From: Bacteroidales bacterium
GTDB taxonomy: Bacteria > Bacteroidota > Bacteroidia > Bacteroidales > WCHB1-69
Assembly: GCA_016285615.1 (NCBI GenBank)
Contig: JAEERB010000122.1
Span: 1-7,132, forward strand
Direction: 5' to 3'
Length of the DNA: 7,132 bases
Under the pieces are notes generated by a model, which was given only the letters and a program-made list of their open reading frames with translations, did no database searches and was not told the origin of the DNA. The position numbers were made by a program, and so were the translations under genes. This document shows, piece after piece, positions 1 to 5,565 of the stretch (position 1 is its first letter; the number at the start of each line of letters is the position of its first letter).

Positions 1-166
1 CGCCGTAATGTTTTTCGAGCCTTTGGATGTCGCTTGGGTTCTCGTCATTGTCTATCTTTTTCATACCATCTTTGACAATTGCGTCAGGTGTGGTATTATT
101 GACCTGGCATTCGGGGGCTACTGTGCTTCGCTCTCCGAATAATGCTTGTAAAAGGTTCCACATCAT
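1..166 (-). CDS. Hypothetical protein, 5' part only (runs off left edge)
   Basis: An open frame on the minus strand starts with two consecutive ATG codons (164-166 and 161-163) and stays open for 55 codons to the window edge, so the C-terminus is missing. The visible N-terminus begins MMWNLLQALFGER and continues into a polar, charged stretch with one Cys and many Asp, Asn and Lys residues. There is no signal peptide or membrane segment. I do not recognise the family. Support for a real gene is that the frame is fully open, begins with an ATG pair behind an A-rich leader (aaaaaagacagacatt), and is divergent from the primase-like gene with about 155 bp of non-coding DNA between them, a normal divergent-promoter layout. 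No clear TAnnTTTG box is visible for it. The second ATG could equally be the start. Confidence 0.55.
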   Translation of the reverse strand, partial: MMWNLLQALFGERSTVAPECQVNNTTPDAIVKDGMKKIDNDENPSDIQRLEKHYG

Positions 167-281
167 AATGTCTGTCTTTTTTATATGAGGCGAATGACGG
201 ACGAAAAGCGTGTTTTTTTCATCTCAGCGATACGTCAGAAAACGAAAAACAATAAACGCCATTCAAATCAAGCGTAATCCT

Positions 282-289
282 TAATTTTG
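282..289 (+). promoter_or_regulatory. Bacteroidetes-type -7 promoter box for the primase-like gene
   Basis: TAATTTTG matches the Bacteroidetes -7 consensus TAnnTTTG at all six fixed positions and lies 31 nt upstream of the ATG at 321. This gives a predicted A-rich 5' leader of about 25 nt (aataaaataaaaaaag). No convincing -33 TTG/TTTG element is seen 19-21 nt upstream. An 8-mer of this degeneracy is expected a few times by chance in a window this size, so the call rests on its position. Confidence 0.5.
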
Positions 290-320
290 TGATAAACAAT
301 AAAATAAAAAAAGACGTTCT

Positions 321-1304
321 ATGACTAAAGTATCAATTTACAAGAATGCCATGGATGTATATGGTTCCAGTGGCGGAATTGAATTAAATGAAATACTAGG
401 CTGGATCATGTCTGGTGATTATGGATTAAAGGAAAGAATCTCAAGCATTAGGAATAGTCAGTATGATTTCTTGACAAAAGAGTTAAAGAAGGACTTACCA
501 CTATTCACCCCAAATGGCATATTCAGTTATCGTAATTCAGAAAACCTCGTGCAATACTCCAATGTCAGCGTATTAGACTTCGATTTTGACAATGCTGACA
601 AGATAGCGGTGTTTAAGCAGAAGTTAATCCAATACGCAACTCCACTCCATTTATATGCTGTGTGGTTGAGTCCTGCGCATGGTGTGAAGGCTTTGATGAT
701 ACACGACAACACCGATCCGAGCATGCACTATAACATGTTCAAGCAGATAAAGAAGAACCTTTTCCCCAATACGCCGGAATTTGATGAAAATTGTTCCGAC
801 TTGTGCAGAGGGTGTTTCTTGTCGTGGGACCCTGACATCTTCATTAACCGGGACCCTAACCTACAACCATATCATTTCCTGTTTGACCCATCCATATCAC
901 AACCGCCGACTAAAACACAATCTAATAGAGGCAATCATGTGAGAGGTGAGTTCCAACATACGCAAGATGAGATAGATCTGAACAATTCATTTCAAGCCGT
1001 ATGCACCGACAAAGCGCTGATGAATTCCTTGGTGAAATCATTTAATGCCAATAATCCTGACTACTACAAAGATGGGAATAGGCATAGCGAAATCAAGAGA
1101 AGAGCTGTGATTTATTGCAAAGATGGTGTTTTGTATGATAATGCGGTATGGTCGTTGGTCGGTCAATTCGGTAAGGATTCATGGGCTGGCATGGATGATG
1201 ATGATATAAGGTCAATGGTCTCAAGTTGCTATCATAACGCAAGGAACGAATTTGGCAACGAGAGAGTCAAGTATCTGAACTACAGGAGAAATCATCAAGA
1301 ATAA
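321..1304 (+). CDS. BT4734/VirE N-terminal-domain-like protein, probable archaeo-eukaryotic-type primase
   Basis: 327 aa, cytosolic. Residues about 60-190 look like the BT4734-like N-terminal domain, often annotated 'VirE N-terminal domain'. From memory this family is placed in the archaeo-eukaryotic primase (AEP) superfamily. Visible AEP-like elements are a hydrophobic strand ending in the acidic motif LDFDFDN (D86, D88, D90: the metal-binding DxD), then SPAHGVK (117-123, the position of the AEP second motif, with H120 and K123), and CRGCFLSWDPDIF (162-174), matching the conserved third block of this family. The C-terminal third carries GNRHSEIKRRAV (252-263) and acidic helices, like the helical domain following the primase core in BT4734/DUF3987 proteins. 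In many Bacteroidetes this domain is fused to, or followed by, a DUF3987 ATPase; here the ATPase lies separately at 5566-7132 on the other strand. Activity is inferred from the acidic triad. The ATG at 321 follows an A-rich leader and a -7 box. Confidence 0.78.
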   Translation: MTKVSIYKNAMDVYGSSGGIELNEILGWIMSGDYGLKERISSIRNSQYDFLTKELKKDLPLFTPNGIFSYRNSENLVQYSNVSVLDFDFDNADKIAVFKQKLIQYATPLHLYAVWLSPAHGVKALMIHDNTDPSMHYNMFKQIKKNLFPNTPEFDENCSDLCRGCFLSWDPDIFINRDPNLQPYHFLFDPSISQPPTKTQSNRGNHVRGEFQHTQDEIDLNNSFQAVCTDKALMNSLVKSFNANNPDYYKDGNRHSEIKRRAVIYCKDGVLYDNAVWSLVGQFGKDSWAGMDDDDIRSMVSSCYHNARNEFGNERVKYLNYRRNHQE

Positions 1305-1330
1305 AATCGTTCAGTACCATTTCATGGCAT

Positions 1331-1381
1331 TGCATAGGGGCTCCATGAAGGGCCCCTATGCATGGAGCTTTGACAAGCTCC
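1331..1381. repeat. Three overlapping, mutually exclusive inverted repeats
   Basis: Hairpin A pairs TGCATAGGGGC (1331-1341) with GCCCCTATGCA (1352-1362): 11 perfect bp, 10-nt loop. Hairpin B pairs GCTCCATG (1340-1347) with CATGGAGC (1361-1368): 8 perfect bp. Hairpin C pairs GGAGCTT (1364-1370) with AAGCTCC (1375-1381): 7 perfect bp, TGAC loop. B uses bases needed by both A and C, so the region can fold as A+C or as B. Such a two-state layout is typical of switching RNAs but could also arise in folded ssDNA. It begins 27 nt after the primase-like stop codon. There is no T-run after C. Confidence 0.75.
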
Positions 1382-1390
1382 GATAAATCA

Positions 1391-1436
1391 CCAATGTTTG
1401 AGTTTCCTCCTTTTTGGGATATTTCATAAACATTGG
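1391..1436. repeat. Inverted repeat, 9 bp arms
   Basis: CCAATGTTT (1391-1399) and AAACATTGG (1428-1436) are perfectly complementary, separated by 28 nt that contain a C/T-rich run followed by a T-run (1411-1415). Confidence 0.7.
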
Positions 1437-1449
1437 CTTCGCTAGCTGA

Positions 1450-1491
1450 TTAACTGAAAAGGAAATATACATCATCTCCTCTTTCAGTTAA
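1450..1491. repeat. Long inverted repeat, 14 bp with one bulge
   Basis: TTAACTGAAA (1450-1459) pairs perfectly with TTTCAGTTAA (1482-1491). The stem continues inward as AGGA (1460-1463) with TCCT (1477-1480), leaving only C1481 bulged. The loop is about 13 nt. This is the longest stem in the stretch. Confidence 0.75.
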
Positions 1492-1497
1492 GGGGCT

Positions 1498-1610
1498 ATG
1501 CCGAAGGCTATGGATTGAGACTACTGCTTCGCATCCATCTCTATTCAATCACCTTTTTTTACGGGTATGTTTTATCTTTATATTAGGAAAGTTTCGGTCA
1601 AAAAAGGTGA
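1498..1610. repeat. Cluster of competing inverted repeats
   Basis: Four pairings are visible. ATGCCGAAG (1498-1506) pairs with CTTCGCAT (1527-1534) with one bulged C. ATGGAT (1510-1515) pairs with ATCCAT (1533-1538). GATTGA (1513-1518) pairs with TCAATC (1545-1550). TCACCTTTTTT (1549-1559) pairs with AAAAAAGGTGA (1600-1610): 11 perfect bp around a 40-nt A/T-rich loop. Several exclude each other. GGCTATG also occurs twice directly (1494-1500, 1507-1513), and GCTTCGC occurs at 1436-1442 and 1526-1532. Confidence 0.6.
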
Positions 1611-1651
1611 AAATTAGTTATTTAGCCATCATGTCCTTATCTATGTGCAAC

Positions 1652-1679
1652 TATTGCCAGCTGATTTGGTATGGCAATA
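1652..1679. repeat. Stem-loop just upstream of the helicase-like start
   Basis: TATTGCCA (1652-1659) and TGGCAATA (1672-1679) are perfect 8-bp arms with a 12-nt loop. The stem lies 34 nt before the preferred ATG at 1714 and inside the frame if the GTG at 1645 is used. This is one reason to treat 1645-1713 as leader rather than coding. Confidence 0.6.
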
Positions 1680-1713
1680 TTTCAAGATGAGTTATAACAA
1701 AAAAAGAAAGTAT

Positions 1714-3495
1714 ATGATTTATAGACAAGAATTTAATGCAAATTACGCAAGTGAAGTTATGGATTCTCTTCCCACCCACGCATACATTGATAAAACAACG
1801 TGCAATGTGGGAATGACTAGTGTTGCCATAGAGGAAGAATGCAACACATTGCTATTAGTGCCAACGAAGCTGCTAGTAGAGAACAAAGCCAATCAATACC
1901 CATCATCCCGTTGTCCCTATTATGTGCAAGGGGTGACGGGTGATGTAGACGATAACACGATTCAGGATTATTTCAAACAACAATGCCAAAGGAGACAACC
2001 GGCGAAATACATCTGCACCTATGACTCCTTTGCAAGAATGTTGCCTTTCGCTCAGATGGACAACGTGCGGATAGTTGTTGACGAATCGGACAAGGTATTT
2101 TCACAATCCCACTTGAAATCGGATTCTACCATGGACATCGACGTGCTTAATTCTATGTTGAAGGCGCTGGAGCTGCTGCAAGATAGGGTCACGATGATTT
2201 CTTCTACGCCCGTACCAGTTGATTATTTCCAAGGTACATGTGGTGAGTGGATCATGGGGCTAGACCAATACATATACACATGGACGACCTCGATGACCGT
2301 AACGCCGATGATGTGCAAAAGAAGGTTGCCTACCGATGCGTTGAAGAAGGAAGTGATACAGCCCATCGTCGCAGGAAAGGATGCCGTGGTGGGTGACAGG
2401 ACATTCAGGAAGGCTATCATCTTCCTCAATTCCGTAAACTCGATATGCAAGACCATCAAGGAATGCGGCATAGAAGGTCTTTCTGGTATAATATGCTCCA
2501 ACTCCAATGAACAGGAGGGCAGGCTGAAGAAGGCCAAACTTGATGGCATAAGGATAAAGGATTTCTTTCACCTGCCCACCTTCACCTTCATCACGTCGAC
2601 AGGTTTTCAGGGCATCGACTTGTACGACCCCGAAGCTATGAACGTAGTGGTTTCGTCGGGCAATACCAATGACTACCTAAACGGCGACTCTCCTTCGATG
2701 ATGCTTGACCTTCGGCTGGACATTAAGCAGGCCGTAAGCAGGAACCGCAACAGAAGCAACCCAAATGCCGATCGTTTCGTGTTCTTTTACAATCTCAACA
2801 TTTTTGATATAGATGTGCCTACGTTGATAGGAAAAATAAATGCCTTGCAGCAACGGATTATGGACTACTGCAAGGGTATGAACATTGGTTTTGAGGTTGT
2901 TGATCCAATGGGTATATCGGAAATCTATAAGCGGTACACCTATATAGACGGCGGCAAGCTCTTTTTGAATCACATGAGTTTCAACTTTGACAAATACCTG
3001 GCCACAAATGTCATCAGGTTATACCAAAGTGGGTTCGCGTTGATGTCGAATATGAGCAGCACTTTCTCTGGCCCCATCAATGTTGCCAAGCCAAGGGAAT
3101 CGCGCGAAACATCCTACAAGCCAATATGCGACAAGTATCTGGCGCAGCTCAATGGCGAGCCCGTGGAGTGGACACCAGAAGAAATGGCGTGTGAGAATTA
3201 TATGTTAGTTGACCGCTGCTATAATGAGTTCGGCAAGGTGTTCTATGATTCCAATTACGCAAGAAGTTTGGTCGAAGCCTCAGATGCCCGTAACGCTGTC
3301 GATATGGTTTTAGAGGTAAAGAAGGTAATCAAGCCTGGAAAATACAGCTGTAAGGAACTTAAAGTGAAGTTGCAAGATGTGTATTCCGCAAATGGATATA
3401 ACCGCACCGCAAAGGCAACCGACATCAAAGATTACTATCCGGATTCGTCAGGGCCCATATCAAGCGACATGGGCAAGTATATCATCGTCAGGTAA
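1714..3495 (+). CDS. SF2-type (DEAD/DEAH-like) helicase-like protein with degenerate Walker A
   Basis: 593 aa from ATG 1714. This start follows the A-rich sequence aaaaaaagaaag; ATG 1687 and GTG 1645 are in-frame alternatives (602 and 616 aa). Two RecA-like halves can be traced in 593-aa numbering. Motif I region is DKTTCNVGMTS (26-36), Ia LLVPTKLL (46-53), Ib TYDSFAR (102-108), II VVDESD (122-127), III SSTP (163-166), IV AIIFLNSV (234-241), V TSTGFQGID (294-302) and VI QAVSRNRNR (339-347) with arginine-finger candidates. The rest (about 360-593) is a C-terminal domain I do not recognise. Motifs II, V and VI are good for a nucleic-acid-dependent NTPase, but motif I lacks the usual GxGK[T/S] and may not bind ATP normally. 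I recall similar Bacteroidetes mobile-element and phage proteins with an unusual 'DKT...G.G.T' motif I. It lies in the same direction as the primase-like gene and ends in a strong terminator, suggesting a replication or repair role. Substrate and polarity are unknown. Confidence 0.72.
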   Translation: MIYRQEFNANYASEVMDSLPTHAYIDKTTCNVGMTSVAIEEECNTLLLVPTKLLVENKANQYPSSRCPYYVQGVTGDVDDNTIQDYFKQQCQRRQPAKYICTYDSFARMLPFAQMDNVRIVVDESDKVFSQSHLKSDSTMDIDVLNSMLKALELLQDRVTMISSTPVPVDYFQGTCGEWIMGLDQYIYTWTTSMTVTPMMCKRRLPTDALKKEVIQPIVAGKDAVVGDRTFRKAIIFLNSVNSICKTIKECGIEGLSGIICSNSNEQEGRLKKAKLDGIRIKDFFHLPTFTFITSTGFQGIDLYDPEAMNVVVSSGNTNDYLNGDSPSMMLDLRLDIKQAVSRNRNRSNPNADRFVFFYNLNIFDIDVPTLIGKINALQQRIMDYCKGMNIGFEVVDPMGISEIYKRYTYIDGGKLFLNHMSFNFDKYLATNVIRLYQSGFALMSNMSSTFSGPINVAKPRESRETSYKPICDKYLAQLNGEPVEWTPEEMACENYMLVDRCYNEFGKVFYDSNYARSLVEASDARNAVDMVLEVKKVIKPGKYSCKELKVKLQDVYSANGYNRTAKATDIKDYYPDSSGPISSDMGKYIIVR

Positions 3496-3508
3496 TACTA
3501 TACCCAAA

Positions 3509-3540
3509 GCAACGGCGTTACGGCCGTTGTCTTTTTTTTT
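3509..3540 (+). terminator. Rho-independent terminator of the helicase-like gene
   Basis: CAACGGC (3510-3516) pairs with GCCGTTG (3523-3529) around a 6-nt loop. It is followed by C and a run of nine T (3532-3540), 14 nt after the stop codon at 3493-3495. Read from the minus strand the hairpin has no T-run, so it is mainly one-directional. Its T-run overlaps the stop codon of the convergent HAD gene. Confidence 0.9.
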
Positions 3541-4192
3541 ACCCAACCATGTCCACTAGTTCGGCCATGTCGTTGATAATGAATCCTGCACCACTTTGTA
3601 TCAGTTCTTCTTCAGTCCCGTTGCCAAAAGTCACTCCGCATGTATTACAACTGGCCCTGGCTCCCATCATAATATCAACCGGCATGTCCCCAACAACCAA
3701 AGTTCGTGCTGCTTCGACATTCATTATCCCGAGGGTTTTCAGCACAGGTTCAGGATCGGGCTTGGAATGGGTTACATTTTCAGCCCCTAACACATAGTCG
3801 AAATAGTTGGCTATATCTAGGACATCCAGCAGGTCATGTAGCGAGAGTGTAGAGCGTGATGAGGCTACTGTCATCCTGATGCCGTGTTCGCGAAGCCACA
3901 TTAGCGTTTCCTTTACATGTGGGAATAGTACTGGTTTGTATCGCAGTTTGTTGGTTTCAAAAATACCTCGATAGACTACCGCGCATCGTTCGGCCTCCTC
4001 GTCACTGAGTTGTGGGAAAAGCTGTCCGAAGCATTTTTTCAGTGGCAGTCCGATAGTGGCTGCACATTCCTCATCAGTTTTCTCCGACAGATTCAACTCG
4101 GCGATTGTCTGCTGCATTGTTGCCACGATGGTACTACGTGTATCGCCCAGAGTACCGTCAAAATCGAATATCACCAGTTCAATCCTCATCAT
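3539..4192 (-). CDS. HAD-superfamily phosphatase (Gph/PGP-like)
   Basis: 217 aa, a normal length for phosphoglycolate-phosphatase-like HAD enzymes. All four HAD motifs are present: nucleophile motif DFDGT (D10, with acid/base D12), motif II VASSRS (109-114), motif III Lys in HSKPDPEP (K144), and motif IV VVGDMPVDI (D169, D173). Residues about 18-90 form the helical C1 cap that selects the substrate. This is a cytosolic Mg-dependent phosphomonoesterase; the substrate cannot be read from the sequence, and 2-phosphoglycolate, pyrophosphate or a nucleotide are all possible. It is second in an operon. Its ATG-ATG start lies inside the last codons of the upstream Nudix gene (14-nt overlap), which suggests translational coupling. 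It is convergent with the helicase-like gene, and its stop codon sits on that gene's terminator T-run. Confidence 0.9.
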   Translation of the reverse strand: MMRIELVIFDFDGTLGDTRSTIVATMQQTIAELNLSEKTDEECAATIGLPLKKCFGQLFPQLSDEEAERCAVVYRGIFETNKLRYKPVLFPHVKETLMWLREHGIRMTVASSRSTLSLHDLLDVLDIANYFDYVLGAENVTHSKPDPEPVLKTLGIMNVEAARTLVVGDMPVDIMMGARASCNTCGVTFGNGTEEELIQSGAGFIINDMAELVDMVG

Positions 4193-4673
4193 CCAAATAA
4201 GCGTTTAAGAATCTTTCAGCAAGACTATCGGGGCGGATGTTCTTTCGGGCTTCATCCGGCGTGAACCATTGATAGGAGTCGATCTCTTGGTTTGGTGTGA
4301 GTTCGCTATCGTCTTTCACATAGGCCGTGAAGTTGCACATCAGCGTGTTAGATGGCTCAAAGAAACTGGTGCGGTTGAACTTGATACGGCTGACAGTCAT
4401 GCCAGTCTCCTCCTTTATCTCACGACCGACAGCATGTTCCAGTTGCTCGCCACGGTTGACATAGCCAGCCACAAGGACAAACCAAGGCCTTCCGTATTGC
4501 TTGATTAGTAGTATCTCCCCGTTCTGCTCGTTTATTACAATCATGCTAACGGCAACGTTATACATGGGGAAACGGTATTGTTCACATTTTGGGCAATAGG
4601 GGACAATACCTTCACCCTCCAATTCCTTCTCGATAAGTGCTGCTCCGCACTCAAAGCAATGTTTCTGTATCAT
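4179..4673 (-). CDS. Nudix hydrolase with N-terminal zinc ribbon (NudC-like architecture)
   Basis: 164 aa from ATG 4671-4673. A longer frame back to a GTG at 4764-4766 is rejected because it would start inside the terminator hairpin, and the zinc ribbon begins just after the chosen Met. The ribbon is CxxC...CxxC (C6, C9, C27, C30). The Nudix box is complete: G70-x5-E76-x7-R84-E85-I86-x-E88-E89-x-G91-M92. It hydrolyses a nucleoside diphosphate linked to another group, using Mg or Mn. Ribbon plus Nudix is the layout of NudC NAD(H) pyrophosphatases. However, the NudC signature after the box (SQPWPFPxS) is present only in loose form (SFFEPSNTLM, 103-112), so NADH, ADP-ribose or another substrate is possible. 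It is first in an operon with the HAD phosphatase. A -7 box lies almost against its start codon. Confidence 0.9.
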   Translation of the reverse strand: MIQKHCFECGAALIEKELEGEGIVPYCPKCEQYRFPMYNVAVSMIVINEQNGEILLIKQYGRPWFVLVAGYVNRGEQLEHAVGREIKEETGMTVSRIKFNRTSFFEPSNTLMCNFTAYVKDDSELTPNQEIDSYQWFTPDEARKNIRPDSLAERFLNAYLDDED

Positions 4674-4677
4674 GAGG

Positions 4678-4685
4678 CAAAGGTA
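4678..4685 (-). promoter_or_regulatory. Bacteroidetes-type -7 box of the Nudix-HAD operon
   Basis: On the minus strand TACCTTTG matches TAnnTTTG at all fixed positions. Only four bases separate it from the ATG at 4673, so transcription would start at or next to the start codon, implying a leaderless or near-leaderless mRNA. It is preceded by an eight-T run. A clear -33 TTG is not seen. Confidence 0.5.
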
Positions 4686-4749
4686 CAAAAAAAACAGCCC
4701 CGGCGATTGAATAGGCATATTGTGTTTCCATGTACAATGTATCCAGAAG

Positions 4750-4780
4750 GAAAAAATGACTGGCACTAAAAAAGTGCCAG
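4750..4780 (-). terminator. Terminator of the small gene 4799-5086
   Basis: CTGGCACT (4760-4767) and AGTGCCAG (4773-4780) form a perfect 8-bp stem with a 5-nt loop. On the minus strand it is followed by TCA and six T (4751-4756) and lies 18 nt after the stop codon at 4799. It separates this gene from the Nudix-HAD operon. Read on the plus strand it is followed by a C/T-rich stretch ending in five T (4789-4793), so weak bidirectional activity is possible. Confidence 0.85.
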
Positions 4781-4798
4781 CCTTTCTGTTTTTACCAG

Positions 4799-5086
4799 TT
4801 ATTCATCGTTCAGTTTTTTCACTGTATCAACAGCATCTTCGTAGAAATGTTTCACTATTGCCGCAATACCAATTGTATCCTCGGCATCCTTGTACATATA
4901 ATGCACACAAGCCGCAGTAGGCTCACCGTTGATGATAGTGGCGAAAAACACCTCGATTTGATTGTTGTTCATCTCGCCAATGAAAATAACATCGTTGCCA
5001 TCATTGCTGACGTAAAACGGCTCGTATGGCTTTGCCGACATAATCTGGCCGTTAATCTTCATTGCTTCGGTATAAATAGTTTTCAT
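4799..5086 (-). CDS. Small hypothetical protein
   Basis: 95 aa from the ATG at 5084-5086, chosen because it follows an A/T-rich leader (taattataataaaa) typical of Bacteroidales. An in-frame ATG at 5114-5116 would add ten residues (MNKNQLIIIK). No family is recognised. The protein is acidic to neutral, without a signal peptide or membrane segment. Its first half alternates short beta-prone stretches (FYVSNDGNDVIFIGEM, then QIEVFFATII), and the end is an amphipathic helix rich in Lys, Asp and Glu. It has a single Cys. This would fit a small alpha/beta cytosolic protein. It has its own terminator downstream and a long gene-free, repeat-bearing region upstream, so it is probably a single-gene unit under separate control. 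Confidence 0.7.
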   Translation of the reverse strand: MKTIYTEAMKINGQIMSAKPYEPFYVSNDGNDVIFIGEMNNNQIEVFFATIINGEPTAACVHYMYKDAEDTIGIAAIVKHFYEDAVDTVKKLNDE

Positions 5087-5332
5087 TTTTATTATAATTA
5101 GTTGATTTTTATTCATATATAACGAAGTAAGAGCGGATGGTACGCAAAATGTGATTTTCCCTTCAACCCATACATTCAGGCAGCCACAATAAGGAAGCTC
5201 TTACAAGCGATTTCGAAATTCTCTGATATCCAATACTAGACTGGAGCTTCATTATTGCGGCTCTAGATTAAGACGACGTGTTGACCAGAACGAGACGATT
5301 GACTCAAAAAGAGCTGTGTTTTGTGAAAACCT

Positions 5333-5355
5333 GGGGTGTAGCCATTTTACACCCC
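5333..5355. repeat. Inverted repeat GGGGTGTA/TACACCCC
   Basis: GGGGTGTA (5333-5340) and TACACCCC (5348-5355) are perfect 8-bp arms around a 7-nt spacer. TACACCCCTG recurs directly at 5473-5482. The sequence shares its GGTGTA core with the longer inverted repeat at 5401-5456. Confidence 0.7.
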
Positions 5356-5400
5356 TGACATAGTCATGAAAATAGTGTCATAACCAACTGATAATCAGGC

Positions 5401-5456
5401 GGTGTAAGGTGTGTTCATGCGATTAACAAAAGTATATGATTCGAATACCTTACACC
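5401..5456. repeat. 10-bp inverted repeat flanking a promoter-like box
   Basis: GGTGTAAGGT (5401-5410) and ACCTTACACC (5447-5456) are perfect complements separated by 36 nt. A second GGTGTG follows the left arm (5408-5413), and the palindrome ATTCGAAT (5439-5446) abuts the right arm. The core recurs at 5333, 5350 and 5475. The layout resembles paired operators bound by a dimer, or replication iterons. Confidence 0.65.
5427..5434 (-). promoter_or_regulatory. Possible -7 promoter box between operator-like repeats
   Basis: On the minus strand TACTTTTG is a full TAnnTTTG match and lies between the two 10-bp repeat arms. Transcription would run leftward toward the small gene at 4799-5086 with a leader of about 330 nt. 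No -33 element is clear. A full match is not rare by chance, so this rests on its setting. Confidence 0.35.
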
Positions 5457-5513
5457 CTAAGTTCACGGCGCATACACCCCTGTCACGCTGTCATTACACG
5501 CTAGTCTACACAC

Positions 5514-5541
5514 AAAAAAAGCCCACCTTTTCGGATGGGCT
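5514..5541 (-). terminator. Rho-independent terminator of the DUF3987-like gene
   Basis: On the minus strand AGCCCATC (5541-5534) pairs with GGTGGGCT (5527-5520), 8 bp with one G-U, around a 6-nt loop. A run of seven T (5520-5514) follows directly. It lies 24 nt after the stop codon at 5566-5568. Confidence 0.92.
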
Positions 5542-5565
5542 TCTCGAATTGAAGAGGCGGGGCTG

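Larger units (their letters stand above)
1305..1713. other. Gene-free, hairpin-dense intergenic stretch between primase-like and helicase-like genes
   Basis: About 410 bp without a supportable gene. It holds at least seven inverted repeats with perfect arms of 7-11 bp between 1331 and 1679, listed separately. None is followed by a clear T-run directly after the arm, so they are not simple terminators, and no rRNA, tRNA, tmRNA or familiar riboswitch core is recognised. A 39-codon minus-strand frame (1356-1475) exists but is not called. Possible roles are a folded single-strand origin or priming site for the neighbouring primase, a structured 5' leader of the helicase mRNA, or a non-coding RNA. 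Confidence 0.7.
5117..5513. other. Gene-free stretch with operator-like repeats
   Basis: About 400 bp between the small gene and the terminator of the DUF3987-like gene, with no supportable gene on either strand. The part 5333-5513 contains a cluster of GGTGTA/TACACC half-sites and a possible minus-strand promoter, listed separately. The part 5117-5332 shows only an isolated 8-bp inverted repeat, GTAAGAGC (5127-5134) with GCTCTTAC (5197-5204), and otherwise nothing I recognise. A 29-codon minus-strand frame (5163-5252) has no support beyond being open. Confidence 0.7.

Noticed and set aside
1356..1475. 39-codon minus-strand frame starting with ATG-ATG behind GAGGAG, with a second AAGGAGG inside
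   Set aside because: It lies wholly within the inverted-repeat array, has no recognisable protein features, and Bacteroidales do not rely on Shine-Dalgarno sites. Chance is the simpler reading.
1450..1500. Integron attC-like site (paired TTAACTG/CAGTTAA arms)
   Set aside because: The flanking cores do not fit the RYYYAAC/GTTRRRY pattern, and no integrase is present in the window.
1645..1713. N-terminal extension of the helicase-like protein from GTG 1645
   Set aside because: The stretch contains a perfect stem-loop (1652-1679), and the ATG at 1714 has a better A-rich leader and begins the recognisable family N-terminus.
4674..4766. N-terminal extension of the Nudix protein from GTG 4764-4766
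   Set aside because: The start would lie in the terminator hairpin of the upstream gene, and the extension reads through the -7 box and a T-run.
5122..5148. Promoter directly upstream of the small gene (TTTG then TACTTCGT on the minus strand)
   Set aside because: The -7 box matches poorly and the 15-nt spacing is too short for the Bacteroidetes consensus. It is kept only as a weak alternative.
5163..5252. 29-codon minus-strand frame and a 7-codon frame (MNTPYTA) near 5400 in the leader of the small gene
   Set aside because: Too short to support. No conservation or start-site evidence is visible, and neither shows attenuator coupling to a T-run hairpin.
5430..5458. tRNA T-arm-like sequence around TTCGAAT
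   Set aside because: The bases on either side do not pair, and no other tRNA arms are nearby. It is better explained as the small palindrome ATTCGAAT.
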